Positions 44,226 through 54,811 are shown, counted from the stretch's first letter. The stretch: 64,000 nt of DNA from SHZL01 sp963815185 (GCA_963815185.1 CAWFGC010000004.1:1-64000), one strand, 5' to 3'. Made by a program: numbers and translations. The notes: generated by a model from the letters alone, not told the origin.

Positions 44226-44906
44226 ATGCGATTTGTATTCGCAGTCTTCGTTCTTATTGCCCTCATGACCGGCCCGGTCATGGCTCAGGACATTACAACC
44301 GACAAGGGCAAGCTCAGTTACGCAGTTGGCTGGGACATTGGCGAAGACATCAAACGGCGTGGCGCTGAATTTGACGTGGACACCATCATTGCCGCGATCC
44401 GCGACTCTGCGTCTGGGCATGAAGCCAAGGTCCCTGCCGAGGAAATGACCACGCTGTTGACCGCGCTGCAGCAGAAAGTCCGCCAGGAGCAGGCTGAAGC
44501 GTTCAAAAAGCTGGCCGACGAAAACCAGACCAAGAGCAAGGAGTTCCTGGCCGCCAATGCAACCAAGCCCGGTGTCGTGGTTCTGCCCAGTGGCGTGCAG
44601 TATCGCATTATCGACGAGGGCGAAGGCGCCCGGCCGGGTATGGATAGCACGGTGAAAGTGCATTACCGCGGTTCCAAGATGAACGGCCTTGAATTTGACA
44701 GTTCATTTGCCCGTGGTGTGCCCGAGGAATTTACCGTCAGTTCAGTTTTGAAAGGCTGGCAGGAAGTCCTGCCGCTGATGAAAACCGGTGCTACCTGGCA
44801 GGTTTTTGTTCCGCCGGAGATGGCATTTGGCGCCCGGGGCAATCCGCCGGTTGGGCCCAACGAGGCCTTGACATTTGACCTCAAGCTGGTGGAAATCATC
44901 AAGTAA
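44226..44906 (+). CDS. FKBP-type peptidyl-prolyl isomerase, periplasmic (FkpA/Mip-like)
   Basis: A periplasmic foldase of 226 residues. Sec signal (VFAVFVLIALMTGPVMAQ). The N-terminal dimerisation helices (KLSYAVGWDIGEDIKRRG to QQKVRQEQAEAFKKL) are followed by the C-terminal FKBP domain: VVVLPSGVQYRIIDEGEG, VKVHYRGSKMNGLEFDSSF, FTVSSVLKGWQEVLPLMKTG and PEMAFGARG. Compared with E. coli FkpA, a catalytic-domain Tyr is replaced at the PPEMAFG motif. AGGAGG precedes ATG 44226 with good spacing. A strong hairpin follows. Confidence 0.9.
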   Translation: MRFVFAVFVLIALMTGPVMAQDITTDKGKLSYAVGWDIGEDIKRRGAEFDVDTIIAAIRDSASGHEAKVPAEEMTTLLTALQQKVRQEQAEAFKKLADENQTKSKEFLAANATKPGVVVLPSGVQYRIIDEGEGARPGMDSTVKVHYRGSKMNGLEFDSSFARGVPEEFTVSSVLKGWQEVLPLMKTGATWQVFVPPEMAFGARGNPPVGPNEALTFDLKLVEIIK

Positions 44907-44916
44907 GAAAGCTCTG

Positions 44917-44942
44917 TCGGGGCCACAACAGTGTGGCCCCGA
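44917..44942 (+). terminator. Hairpin after the FKBP gene
   Basis: An 11-bp perfect stem TCGGGGCCACA/TGTGGCCCCGA with ACAG loop, directly after the FKBP gene. No T-run follows, so termination efficiency is uncertain. Confidence 0.6.
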
Positions 44943-44958
44943 TGTACCATTAATCTGC

Positions 44959-45192
44959 ATGGTTTGGATCGCTACTTTGTCCGCATCCCCGACAATAAAG
45001 AAATCTTCAGCAGGCTGCGATGAGATATTGTCGCCGTGCAACGGCGTGTGTACGCTCGGACCGGGGGATCTGTGTATCGGCTGTTTGCGTTCAGCAGAAG
45101 AGATCGGCAACTGGTTGAACTACAGTTCGCACCAGCGCAATCGCATCATGGCCGAACGGCCGGCGCGGATGGAAATCCTCTTTGGCCAATGA
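44959..45192 (+). CDS. DUF1289 family protein
   Basis: A small protein with the conserved cysteine pattern SPCNGVCTLGPGDLCIGCLR followed by EEIGNWLNYSSHQRNRIM, as in E. coli YdhL-type DUF1289 proteins. Four cysteines may bind metal or an Fe-S cluster, but function is unknown. ATG 44959 gives 77 residues, with a longer N-terminus than usual; a TTG start nearer the cysteines is possible. Its stop overlaps the nudix start as ATGA, a common pairing. Confidence 0.75.
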   Translation: MVWIATLSASPTIKKSSAGCDEILSPCNGVCTLGPGDLCIGCLRSAEEIGNWLNYSSHQRNRIMAERPARMEILFGQ

Positions 45193-45824
45193 TCATGCCT
45201 GCAAACCAGCTGGAATTATCCTGGCGCGAACGCCTAATGGCCGCGGTGTCTCCATTCGAATTTGGCGTCCGGTCATTGCAGGTAACGGGCTACCGCCCAC
45301 CCGGCGCCGAATCCTGGCGGCCGGGAAAAACCGCGGCTGTATTGGTGCCTGTGCTTGACCTGGACGACCCGCAAATCGTATTCACCCGCCGCGCAGACCA
45401 TTTGGTGCAGCACGCCGGTCAGGTCAGTTTTCCTGGGGGCGCCGCAGAAGATCAGGACAATTCTGCCGTTCAGACGGCTTTGCGCGAAGCCTACGAAGAA
45501 ATCGGTCTGCCGTCCGAGCGCACCACACCCGTTGGATTTCTCGACCGCATGGATACGATTTCCGATTACCGGGTGCTCCCGGTGGTTGCGCTGGTGGAAT
45601 GCCCGGTCACCTGGAAACTCGACACCAGCGAAGTCGCCGAGGTGTTTACCATTCCGCTGTCATTTGCCATGGATCGTAAGCAGTACGTCAGGAAACACGT
45701 GACCCGCGACGGCCAGGATCATGTCACCTGGTCTTTGCAATGGGAAAAGCACACGGTCTGGGGGGCAACCTCAGCGATGTTGTTGAACCTGGTCAGCCGG
45801 ATGGAACGAGTCCGTGCCAACTGA
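45189..45824 (+). CDS. Nudix hydrolase, CoA pyrophosphatase-like
   Basis: A nucleotide-pyrophosphatase-type enzyme of 211 residues. The nudix box GGAAEDQDNSAVQTALREAYEEIGL conforms to GX5EX7REUXEEXGU (written here in part). The upstream NUDIX NPAPY-type element PGKTAAVLVPVLDLDDPQ and VFTRRADHLVQHAGQVSFPGG match the NudL/YeaB CoA pyrophosphatases. Likely trims CoA or other nucleotides. ATG 45189 overlaps the DUF1289 stop; it overlaps the rhodanese start by 11 bases. The three genes form a run. Confidence 0.87.
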   Translation: MIMPANQLELSWRERLMAAVSPFEFGVRSLQVTGYRPPGAESWRPGKTAAVLVPVLDLDDPQIVFTRRADHLVQHAGQVSFPGGAAEDQDNSAVQTALREAYEEIGLPSERTTPVGFLDRMDTISDYRVLPVVALVECPVTWKLDTSEVAEVFTIPLSFAMDRKQYVRKHVTRDGQDHVTWSLQWEKHTVWGATSAMLLNLVSRMERVRAN

Positions 45825-46662
45825 GCTGCTGGTAACGCCGGAGCGTCTTGCGCAGCTCATTGCGGCTGAACGGTGCGTCGTCGTGGATTGCCGCTTTGAC
45901 CTGACCGACGCGGCGAAGGGCCGGCAGGACTATCTGGCCGGCCATATTCCCGGCGCCCAGTACGCGCACCTGGGTGAGGACCTGGCGTCATCGATGACCC
46001 CGAGCAGCGGCCGCCACCCACTGCCCGAGCCGGAAGATTTTTCCGCATTCCTGAGCCGCATCGGCTGGTGCGATGACAAACTGTTGGTGGCGCACGACGA
46101 TCGTAACAATGCGATGGCAGTGCGGCTCTGGTGGTTGATGCGCCATTTTGGCCAGTCCGCAGCCTTGCTGGACGGCGGCCTGGAGGCATGGTCCAGGGCG
46201 GGCATGCCGCTGGAATCCGGCGCCGTGGAAAGCGCGCCGGCGCCGATTCCCATGCTGCGCGGCGATGCCGCCATGACGGTCTCGGCGGCGGATATTCTGG
46301 ACGATCTTGCTCACGCTGCCCTCACACTGGTCGATGCGCGTGCGCCGGAACGCTATTCAGGCGCGGTCGAACCGCTGGATGCCAGGGCAGGGCATATCCC
46401 CGGCGCCCGCAATCGCCCGTTTGCCCTGAACCTGGATGATTCCGGCTGCTTCAAGCCGGCAGAACAACTGCGTCGCGAATTCGAAGAACTGCTGCAGCAA
46501 CGCCCATTGGAATCTGTCGTGCACACCTGCGGCTCGGGCGTTACGGCCTGTCATAACCGCTTTGCGATGGAACTTGCCGGCATGGGTACGAGCAGGATTT
46601 ATCCCGGTTCATGGAGTGAATGGGCGCGGGATGAGTCGCGGCCGATCGAAACTTCGACCTGA
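45814..46662 (+). CDS. sseA: Two-domain rhodanese, 3-mercaptopyruvate sulfurtransferase-like
   Basis: Transfers sulfur from mercaptopyruvate or thiosulfate. The 282-residue protein has an inactive N-terminal rhodanese domain (VVDCRFDLTDAAKGRQDY; the usual Cys position reads AHDDRNN) and an active C-terminal domain with HTCGSGVTACHN, whose CGSGVT loop is typical of mercaptopyruvate sulfurtransferases. The start is GTG 45814 within the end of the nudix gene. Linker length and size are normal. Confidence 0.86.
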   Translation: MPTELLVTPERLAQLIAAERCVVVDCRFDLTDAAKGRQDYLAGHIPGAQYAHLGEDLASSMTPSSGRHPLPEPEDFSAFLSRIGWCDDKLLVAHDDRNNAMAVRLWWLMRHFGQSAALLDGGLEAWSRAGMPLESGAVESAPAPIPMLRGDAAMTVSAADILDDLAHAALTLVDARAPERYSGAVEPLDARAGHIPGARNRPFALNLDDSGCFKPAEQLRREFEELLQQRPLESVVHTCGSGVTACHNRFAMELAGMGTSRIYPGSWSEWARDESRPIETST

Positions 46663-46687
46663 ATTCGCCGCCGGCAGGCTGCCGGTT

Positions 46688-47437
46688 TTATTTCTTCTGC
46701 AACCGTTCAACCAGGGCCTTCAGGGTGCGCTGCGTCTGTTCGGAAAACCACATGTCAACAAACGTGTCCACCCGGTAGCGGCCGGCTACGGTGAAATTGC
46801 GCAGGTCTTCCCGCGACAGCTCGCGAGCCGCGGACATCGCGTTTCGCGGCAGGCTCAGTAAATGCTCGCACCAGGCGACCGCCCGCGCGACAGTGGTTTG
46901 CGGATCTTCTTCCAGTTCGTCCACCAGGCCAATGTCCAGTGCCTGGTCGGTGCTTAGCATCGCGCCTGGCACCAGGATCTTTTCTGCCGGATGAGGGCCG
47001 ATGAGGCGAACCAGTGCATCCTTGATCACCGGCGACACGACCAGGCCGACCTGCACTTCATTCAGGCCGGTTTTGTAATTGCCCGCGCTCATGATGCGGT
47101 AATCGGCAAACAGCGACAGCACGATACCACCGGCCGGCGCATGTCCGGTCAGCGCGAAAGCCGATGGCACAGGCAGGTTGGCAAGTGTGCGCAGCAGGTC
47201 GAGAAAGGTCCGCCAGAACTCCCCAATCTGGACGCGGTCCAGCGGCAGCAGGGCGGGAATATCGAATCCTGCCGAAAACATGCCCGCACGGCCGGAGACA
47301 ACCACTGCATCGGCCGACGCGGCGGCGTCGTTCAGCGTCTCGGTCAGCAGCAAAACCAATTCCGGGTTTATCGCATTGGCCGGCGGCCGGTCGAGCCGGA
47401 TTTCACGAATACGGCCATGGTCGGTGGTTTCCAGCAT
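46688..47437 (-). CDS. Enoyl-CoA hydratase/isomerase family protein
   Basis: A crotonase-fold enzyme of 249 residues: IRLDRPPANAINPELV, SGRAGMFSAGFDIPAL (oxyanion hole), ALTGHAPAGGIVLSLFADYRIM and DIGLVDELEEDP. The catalytic Glu positions of true hydratases are not obvious (GLNEVQVGLVVSPV), so isomerase or other acyl-CoA chemistry is also possible. ATG 47437 is well placed. It converges with the rhodanese gene at 26 bases. Fatty-acid or amino-acid degradation is likely, but the substrate is unknown. Confidence 0.85.
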   Translation of the reverse strand: MLETTDHGRIREIRLDRPPANAINPELVLLLTETLNDAAASADAVVVSGRAGMFSAGFDIPALLPLDRVQIGEFWRTFLDLLRTLANLPVPSAFALTGHAPAGGIVLSLFADYRIMSAGNYKTGLNEVQVGLVVSPVIKDALVRLIGPHPAEKILVPGAMLSTDQALDIGLVDELEEDPQTTVARAVAWCEHLLSLPRNAMSAARELSREDLRNFTVAGRYRVDTFVDMWFSEQTQRTLKALVERLQKK

Positions 47438-47636
47438 GTGGGCTTACTCCCTTGCTCGTTCAGTGAGGGTTCAGACAGGCAAGTCTAGACTGCACAGGCA
47501 GGCAGCGCAAAAGGGCCCTGGGAAGGTGAAAGCATCGTGTTTGCGGAAGCCATTGAACGGCCGGACCTGCCCTTATGAACTTTGCCGTCCTGCGGTGTTA
47601 CACTGGAATCATGCGCAAAGCAGGGAGGATGTATAG

Positions 47637-48026
47637 ATGAAACCAAAATTGACCCTTTCATTGGCACTCGCAATGGCGGCCATACTTTGGAGCTTATCTG
47701 CATCTGCTGCCCAACCCCCCAATTCGAACATTGAATACTTGCGCCCGTCAGATTTGAACAAATCACCCAGTTTCATGCCCGGCAGCGCCCATGGCCATGT
47801 GCGGCAGCGCCTGGACTATGGCCAGGGGTACCGTTACGGCCACATGGTCGACAGCCCCCTGGGGCACATCATCATCTGGTCCGCAACGCCGAACGAGATT
47901 CCCGATGCCGCGCCCATCATGAAGCCCATCACGCCAATCCGTTCGCGCACCAGGACTTCGATCGTGCCGCGATTGCAATATAAACCGGAATACGGCAAGA
48001 CCTCCAATCCCGATTACGGCCAGTAG
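47637..48026 (+). CDS. Small exported protein of unknown function
   Basis: 129 residues with a Sec signal (LSLALAMAAILWSLSASAAQ). The mature part is rich in Pro, Tyr, Arg and His (RQRLDYGQGYRYGHMVDSP, IPDAAPIMKPITPIRSRT) with no domain I recognise. GGGAGG precedes the ATG by 8 bases. It converges on the DUF4139 gene with 25 bases between. It could be a small periplasmic or surface protein. Confidence 0.6.
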   Translation: MKPKLTLSLALAMAAILWSLSASAAQPPNSNIEYLRPSDLNKSPSFMPGSAHGHVRQRLDYGQGYRYGHMVDSPLGHIIIWSATPNEIPDAAPIMKPITPIRSRTRTSIVPRLQYKPEYGKTSNPDYGQ

Positions 48027-48051
48027 TTCACCCGGCGAATCACCCGGGGAA

Positions 48052-49549
48052 TCACCAGGTGTAGTGGGCCGTGTAGCGGAGCACTGACTCGCCTTCGCTG
48101 GGCACGTGAACATTGAAGCGCACCTGGTTGCTGTTTTCCTTTTCATACGGCAGATTGGCGTCTTCGATTTTCCAGTTGCTGGCCCGGTAGAGGTTCTCCA
48201 ATACCTTGATATCCACGCTATCCGTCTTTGTGATTACGTAAAGTTATTTCAAAGGTTTCCCATAGGTTGCGCGTACGCAAATCCACGCGGTAGTCGGTCT
48301 GGGTACGTTCGCCCACCACGTCGAACGCATTGCCCATCCGGATCAGAACGTCTTCGTTGCGCGGGGTGTGATCGATCACGTCTTCGCCGATAAATTCCAG
48401 ACTGCCGTCCGCCTCATCCAGTTGGTTTACCCGCACGCGGCCGGCCGGCAGCGGCATCCCCAGGTGGTCTTTTTCTGCATTTGCGAACCGCAGGTAGACG
48501 TTGGTCTCCGCTTTCCCGTAACGGCCATATTCCTGTTCCAATTGCTGGTAGCCCTGCCACGGGAAGGCGAGGGTGGGGGCAAAAACCAGTTCTTTCTGGC
48601 ATTTCACGCCACTGACAGGCGGCATTAGCTGAATCTGCTTGGTGGAATTGTCTGGCAGGTCGGTGCGCCGGCCCAGGGTGTACAGGTGGTATTCGAAGAA
48701 GGCTTTTTCCGCAAAACCCGCGTTGTCCTCAGCCGCGGCCATGCGGTACATCACTTCCTTTGGCATGCGTTGTGGCTGGGCGCGGTTGACGTCACCTGCA
48801 ATCAGCTTGAGGCGGGCGTCCAGGTAGCCGGCTCCGGACTGATTGATGATGCTGACCCAGGCGGACAGGTCCATGCTGCACCCCTTGGTCTCATCGAGAA
48901 TAAGGTTGTAGTCGGCCCACCAGGTCATGCCCTGCGTTTCATAGGTGATGCGCGTTTTCTGCCTGCCTGGTGAAGGGCTTTGCAACAGCCATTCCAGCGT
49001 TGGCCGGGTGATGAGACCGCCGGGCAATTGCGAGAACTGCAGATTGTTGTAGCTGCGGATGGCCCGGACGCTGCCGTCGTCCATCTGCAGGGTCAGTCCG
49101 TCACCGATGCCCAGCAGGGTGCCTTCGAGCAGATCCAACTGCTCGCCACGGGCTTGTTCGACTTTGATGCGCTGGCCGAGGTAGCGCTGCAACAGCTTTT
49201 CCTGGCTGACCAGGTCAAACTGGAAACTTTGCTCCAGAACCCGGGTAGCCGGCTTGTCCAGTGAGCTGAATGTCACCGTGGTCGGATCGATCAACTCGGC
49301 CACGTCACTGACCCGCAAGGTGTGAATGCCCTGATCGATGCTGTACGGCCGGTCATGGCGCACAATGGCGTAACCGGGCACGTTGCCGCCGTTTTGGCGG
49401 CCGCCGGTGGGCCGGTACCACTCCGCAGCCACCGCGCCGGGTTGCATTCGTGAATAGATCGTGATGGAGTCATCGCTGGGCGGATTGGACTGGGCATGTG
49501 CCGCGCAGCAACTGGCAGCGGCCAACAGGACGGGCAACAGTTTGTTCAT
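48052..49549 (-). CDS. DUF4139 domain exported protein, one frameshift
   Basis: About 498 residues. Sec signal (LLPVLLAAASCCAAHAQ). A long N-terminal region leads to the DUF4139 beta-rich part: YETQGMTWWADYNLILDE, GYLDARLKLIAGDVNRAQP, VYLRFANAEKDHLGMPLPAG, TDYRVDLRTRNLWETFEITL. An extra base near 48224 shifts the tail into DSVDIKVLENLYRASNWKIE and YTAHYTW, stopping at 48054-48052. Function is unknown; the domain may be an envelope or adhesin element. I chose ATG 49549, after an AAAAGGATGATGAA stretch, because the longer frame adds an unlikely leader. Confidence 0.8.
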
Positions 49550-49603
49550 TTCATCATCCTTTTTCAGATCAGGGTATTGAGTCGAGGAAACCAAAATTCT
49601 TTC

Positions 49604-50040
49604 ATGAAATCGTTCCGAAACTCCAATTTAATTATGCTGCTGGTTGTGCTGGTCTCCTGCAAACCCGCTCCACCGGCCCCCATTCTGTCTTTTGAGGATG
49701 GGTGGGTTCGTGCCCTGCCACCGGGCATGGAAATGACCGCGGCTTATGGTGTTGTGACCAACCATGGAACCGATACCATGGAGATAAGCTCGTTCAGCAG
49801 CGACAGCTTTGCCGATGTCAGTTTACATTTGACCATGGTCGAAAACGGCATCAGCAAGATGGTGGAATGCCGGGACTGACACAAGCCGCAGGCACCAGCG
49901 CCATTCTCAAGCCGGGCGGGCTGCACCTGATGCTGATGCACCCAAAAAGGGAAATACACCCCGGCGACACGGTCGAATTGACCCTGAAGACCGCCGGCGG
50001 CGAAAAATTCCGCTTCAAATTGCCGGTCGAGGCACGCTGA
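49604..50040 (+). CDS. PCuAC-type copper chaperone, one frameshift
   Basis: A periplasmic copper chaperone for cytochrome oxidase assembly. About 145 residues. Lipoprotein-like signal (LIMLLVVLVSC). The metal-binding pattern combines HLTMVENGISKM with GLHLMLM. One A is missing near 49866, so the frame ends early at VECRD; the corrected reading runs KMVEMPGLTQAAGTSAILKP and ends FKLPVEAR at 50040. The gene is divergent from DUF4139 and convergent with uvrA. Confidence 0.82.
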
Positions 50041-50054
50041 CCCGCACGGGCGCA

Positions 50055-52908
50055 TCAGGCGGTCTTTCGCTGCGGCGGCAGTTCCAGAATGCGCGCCAGA
50101 AACTGGCCGGTATAGGAATGGCTCATGGCCGCCACTTGCTCGGGCGTGCCCTGGGCGATGATTTCACCGCCCTTGTCGCCACCCTCCGGCCCGAGATCGA
50201 TCACCCAGTCCGCGGTCTTGATCACGTCGAGATTGTGTTCGATCACGACCACGGTATTGCCGTGATCGCGCAAGCGGTGCAGCACGCCCAGCAACTGCTC
50301 GATGTCCTGGAAGTGCAGGCCCGTGGTCGGCTCGTCGAGTATATACAGCGTCTGCCCGGTATCGCGTTTGCTTAGTTCCTTGGACAGTTTGATGCGTTGT
50401 GCTTCGCCGCCTGACAAGGTGGTCGCGCTCTGCCCCAGGGTGATGTAGGACAAGCCCACATCGGTCATGGTCTGCAGTTTGCGCGCCACCGATGGCACCG
50501 GGTGCGAAAAACGCCAAGCGCCTCTTCCACGGTCATGGCGAGCACTTCGTGGATGTTCTTGCCCTTGTAGGTCACGCCCAGCGTTTCGCGGTTGTAGCGC
50601 TTGCCGTGGCATACGTCGCAGGGTACGTAAATGTCCGGCAGAAAATGCATTTCCACCCGTATCAGGCCGTCGCCCTGGCAGGCCTCGCAGCGCCCGCCCT
50701 TGACATTGAAGCTGAAACGGCCCGGTTTGTAACCGCGGGCCCGGGCCTCATGCGTGCCGCTGAAGAGGTCGCGAATCGGCGTGAACAGACCGGTGTAAGT
50801 GGCCGGGTTGGAGCGGGGCGTGCGCCCGATCGGTGACTGGTCGATATCCACCACCTTGTCGAACAGATCGAGGTTTTCAAGCGCCTCGATACGGGGCCGG
50901 TTGTGCCGCGCTGCCGTAGAGTTCGCGCGCGGCCAGGCGGTGCAGGGTGTCGTTGATCAGGGTCGATTTGCCCGAGCCTGAAACCCCGGTGACACAGACG
51001 AACAGGCCGGCCGGGATTTCCAGCGTGACGTTCTTGAGGTTATTGCCGCTGGCGCCAATCAGGCGCAATTGCCGCTTCGTATCGCGCTCGATGCGCTTTT
51101 TCGGCGTGGGAATTTTTCGCACGCCCGGAGAGGAATTGGCCGGTCAGCGAATCCGGGTCGGCCAGCAATTCCGCCGGCGTGCCGCTGAACACGATTTTGC
51201 CGCCATGGACGCCGGCGCCCGGGCCGATGTCCACCACCCAGTCCGCCGAGCGGATGGCTTCTTCGTCATGTTCGACCACGATCACCGTGTTGCCAATGTC
51301 CCGCAGGCGGTTCAGCGTGGTCAGCAGCCGCGCATTATCGCGTTGGTGCAGGCCAATGGAGGGTTCATCGAGGATATACATCACGCCCACCAGGCCGGCG
51401 CCGATCTGGCTGGCCAGCCGGATGCGCTGCGCCTCGCCACCGGAAAGCGTGTCGGCCTTGCGATCCAGCGTCAGGTAATCGAGCCCGACATTGACCAGGA
51501 AATTCAGCCGCTCGCGCACTTCCTTGACGATTTTGGAGGCGATTTCGCCGCGCCGCCCGTCCAGCGCCAGTTCATCGAAGAACTTCAGGCACCGCAGAAT
51601 CGGCCAGGCGGTGATGCTGGGCAGGTTGGTGTCGAGAATGAACACGTGCCTGGCTTCGCGATTCAGGCGCTGGCCATCGCAGGCCGTCGCAGGGTTTCTG
51701 GCTGATGTACTTGGCCAGCTCCTCGCGCACGATGCGGGAATCGGTTTCGCGGTAGCGGCGTTCCAGGTTGGGAATGATGCCGGCAAACGGATGCTTGCGT
51801 TTTTGCGTCGCCATTGTCACTGAAGTAGCGGAATTCGATGATTTCCTCACCGCTGCCGTAAAGGACGATGTCGCGGATTTTTTTTGGCAGGTCCTCGTAC
51901 GGCAGATCGACATCGAAGTCGTAATGGCGCGCCAGGGCCTGGATGATCTGGAAATAGTAAGCGTTGCGCCGGTCCCAGCCGCGCACCGCGCCACCGGCCA
52001 GGCTGACCTGGGTGTTGCTCACCACCCGGTCCGGATCGAAGAACTGGCTGATACCCAGGCCGTCGCACTGGGGACAGGCGCCGTTCGGATTATTGAACTG
52101 AAAACATCCGCGGTTCCAGTTCCTGCAGGCTGTAATCGCAGTAAGGGCAGGAAAAGCGCGCGCTGAACAGCTTTTCCTCCAGACCGCTGTCTTCTTCCAT
52201 CGGCGCGATCAGAACCAGTCCGTCGGACAAGGCCAGCGCGGTTTCAAACGATTCGGCCAGGCGCTGCTTCAGTTCCGGGCGCACACGAATGCGGTCGATC
52301 ACCACCTCGATACTGTGCTTGCGCCGCAGTTCCAGTTCGGGCACTTCGTCCAGTTCATAGACCACGCCATCCACACGCGCCCGCACGAAAGCCCTGTGCG
52401 CGCAGTTCATCGAACAGCTGCGAGTGTTCGCCTTTGCGGTCCCGCACCACGGGGCCAGCAGCATCAATTTGCTGTCGTCCGGCAAGGCCAGCACGTGGTC
52501 GACCATTTGACTGATGGTTTGGGCTTCCAGCGGGGTGTCGTGGTCCGGACAGCGCGGTGTGCCAACGCGCGCGAACAGCAGCCTGAGATAATCGTAAATC
52601 TCGGTAATCGTGCCGACCGTCGAGCGCGGGTTGTGGGAGGTGGATTTCTGTTCGATGGAAATGGCCGGCGAAAGGCCCTCGATGTGGTCGACATCCGGCT
52701 TTTCCATGATGGACAGGAATTGACGCGCATAAGCGGACAGCGATTCGACGTAACGGCGCTGACCCTCGGCATAGATGGTGTCGAAAGCCAGTGAGGACTT
52801 GCCCGAACCGGAAATACCGGTAAACACAATCAGCTTGTCGCGCGGAAGGTCAAGGTCGATATTGTCGAGATTGTGCGTGCGGGCGCCGCGAATGAGAATC
52901 TTGTCCAT
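50055..52908 (-). CDS. uvrA: Excinuclease ABC subunit A, about eight frameshifts
   Basis: DNA-damage recognition ATPase of nucleotide excision repair, about 950 residues when corrected. It begins MDKILIRGARTHNLDNIDL with Walker A GISGSGKSSLAF. The first zinc finger is CPYCDY then, after a shift, FNNPNGACPQC. The signature LSGGEAQRIRLASQIG and LDEPSIGLHQRD follow. The second half has VSGSGKSTLINDTL, zinc finger CEACQGDGLIRVEMHF and LSGGEAQRIKLSKELSKRD. The frame changes near 52450, 52400 (compensating), 52100, 51810, 51690, 51122, 50888 and 50509. Protein similarity continues across all of them, so sequencing indels are more likely than a pseudogene. Confidence 0.93.
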
Positions 52909-53112
52909 GTGTTATGATGCCGTTACATCCAAACCCGTAACTATACTCCCCGCAGGCGAGGTCGCCGCAAAGACAGCACATCCGTGGAGCAGACCGTCGA
53001 TCTGGCTTGCGCGGACAGCTTGTACGGACTGGCATAGGTTGACCGCGGCGGCTAAAACAGCTAACATTCCCGCCCTTTTGTAGGGCCTTTCTCATCCCGG
53101 AGTTGGAATCCC

Positions 53113-53424
53113 ATGTACGCAGTATTTAAAACCGGCGGCAAGCAGTACCGTGCAACCACGGGTGACACGATTACCGTTGAGAAAATCGAAGCCGAAAAAG
53201 GCGCCACGGTCGAACTCGACCAGGTGCTGATGGTCGGCGAAGGCGAAGACGTCAAAATCGGCGCGCCCTATCTCGAAGGCGGGAAAGTCACCGCCCGGGT
53301 GGTGGATCATGGCCGTGGCGACAAGATCAAGATCATCAAGTTCAAACGCCGCAAGCACCACATGAAACACATGGGCCACAGGCAGTATTTCACGCAGCTG
53401 GAAATCACCGGCATCGACGCCTGA
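53113..53424 (+). CDS. rplU: 50S ribosomal protein L21
   Basis: A complete 103-residue r-protein. MYAVFKTGGKQYRATTGDTI, KIGAPYLEGGKVTARVVDHG and KHHMKHMGHRQYFTQLEITG are all typical. CGGAGTTGG lies before the ATG. It is divergent from uvrA and followed by rpmA at 33 bases, the normal order. Transcribed with rpmA. Confidence 0.98.
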   Translation: MYAVFKTGGKQYRATTGDTITVEKIEAEKGATVELDQVLMVGEGEDVKIGAPYLEGGKVTARVVDHGRGDKIKIIKFKRRKHHMKHMGHRQYFTQLEITGIDA

Positions 53425-53456
53425 CAAAGACTGAATTGCACGAGGAGATCAAGCTC

Positions 53457-53714
53457 ATGGCACATAAAAAAGCAGGTGGCAGTACACGCAACGGCCGCGA
53501 TTCGAACCCCAAGTATCTTGGCGTCAAGCGTTACGGTGGCGAGTCGGTGCTGGCCGGCAACATCCTGGTGCGCCAGCGCGGTACGCGCTTCCATCCTGGC
53601 GATAACGTCGGCCTTGGTCGTGACCACACCCTGTTTGCAGTTGCCGACGGGACGGTGAAATTCGAACAGAAGGGCAGTCTGAAACGAAAATACGTCAGCG
53701 TCGTTTCTGATTGA
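53457..53714 (+). CDS. rpmA: 50S ribosomal protein L27
   Basis: 85 residues, starting MAHKKAGGSTRNGRDSNPKY with the conserved flexible N-terminal tail that reaches the peptidyl-transferase centre; VLAGNILVRQRGTRFHPGDN and HTLFAVADGTVKFE follow. Upstream in-frame codons are not used: GAGGAG lies before ATG 53457. A terminator follows, so rplU-rpmA is a short operon. Confidence 0.97.
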   Translation: MAHKKAGGSTRNGRDSNPKYLGVKRYGGESVLAGNILVRQRGTRFHPGDNVGLGRDHTLFAVADGTVKFEQKGSLKRKYVSVVSD

Positions 53715-53735
53715 AGCCCATCATGTATAAGCAAG

Positions 53736-53761
53736 AAAACCCCGCTGCGGCGGGGTTTTTT
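53736..53761 (+). terminator. rpmA intrinsic terminator
   Basis: CCCCGC/GCGGGG stem with a TGCG loop, flanked by AAAA and a six-T run. It lies 22 bases after rpmA and just before obgE. Confidence 0.93.
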
Positions 53762-53772
53762 GTGTGGAAGCC

Positions 53773-54811
53773 ATGAAATTCGTCGATGAAGCCACCATTA
53801 CCGTGATTGCCGGCAACGGCGGCAACGGGTCTGCTTCGTTCCGCCGCGAGAAATTCGTGCCCTTTGGCGGGCCGGATGGGGGTGATGGCGGTCGCGGCGG
53901 CAGTGTCTACCTGGAAGGGGATTCCGGGTCTCAATACGCTGGTCGATTTTCGCCATTTGCGCACATTCAAGGCCGACAACGGCCAGGGTGGCGCCGGCCG
54001 CCAGAAGACCGGCAAAAGCGGCGAGGACATCAGCGTTCGGGTGCCCCTGGGCACCATTGTCACCGATGCCGACAGCGGTGAAGCCCTGGGCGATGTCACC
54101 GAACACGAGCAACGGCTGTTGGTCGCCGCGGGCGGCCGCGGCGGCTTGGGCAATGTGCATTTCAAAAGCTCAACCAACCGCGCGCCACGGCGCACGGTTC
54201 CCGGTGCCCCGGGCGAGACCCTCAAGCTGCAACTGGAGCTCAAAGTGCTGGCTGACGTGGGTTTGCTGGGCTTTCCCAATGCCGGCAAATCGACGCTGAT
54301 TGCGGCGGTTTCCGCGGCGCGGCCCAAGGTGGCGGACTATCCCTTCACGACCCTGCATCCCAATCTTGGCGTGGTGCGCATCGACACCGATCGCAGCTTT
54401 GTGATTGCCGATATTCCCGGCCTCATCGAAGGTGCTGCCGCGGGCGCCGGTCTTGGCATCCAGTTTTTGAAGCATTTGCAGCGCACGCGCCTGCTGTTGC
54501 AGCTTGTCGACCTGGCGCCTCAGTCGGCCGAAGCCAGCCCCGCCACCCAGGTGCGGCAGCTTGAAAAGGAACTGCAGCAATTCGACCCGGGCCTGATGCA
54601 CAAGCCGCGCTGGCTGGTATTCACCAAGGCCGATCTGCTGCCGGCGGCACAAGCCCGGGAGCAGGCCGAGGCCATCGCGGCTGAGTTGGATTGGGTCCAT
54701 CCCTGGGCGCTGATTTCGGCGGTCACGGGTGAGGGCACCCGCGAGCTGATGCAGATGGTTTCCGATGCGTTGTTGGAAATGGATGAAGCCCTGCAAGATA
54801 CAGGGCTTTGA
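53773..54811 (+). CDS. obgE: Obg-family GTPase, one frameshift
   Basis: An essential ribosome-assembly and stress GTPase, about 346 residues corrected. The Obg domain starts MKFVDEATITVIAGNGGNGS and has the glycine-rich GGPDGGDGGRGGSVYLEG. An extra base near 53922 shifts the frame into LNTLVDFRHLRTFKADNGQG. The G domain shows GFPNAGKSTLIAAVSAARPK, DIPGLIEGAAAGAGLG (G3) and FTKAD (G4). The C-terminal tail is short. ATG 53773 is preferred to the earlier GTG. It follows the rpmA terminator, an order conserved in gammaproteobacteria. Confidence 0.93.

Noticed and set aside
52909..53112. Search for a LexA box in front of uvrA
   Set aside because: I found no CTGT-N8-ACAG in the divergent uvrA-rplU region; weak look-alikes only.
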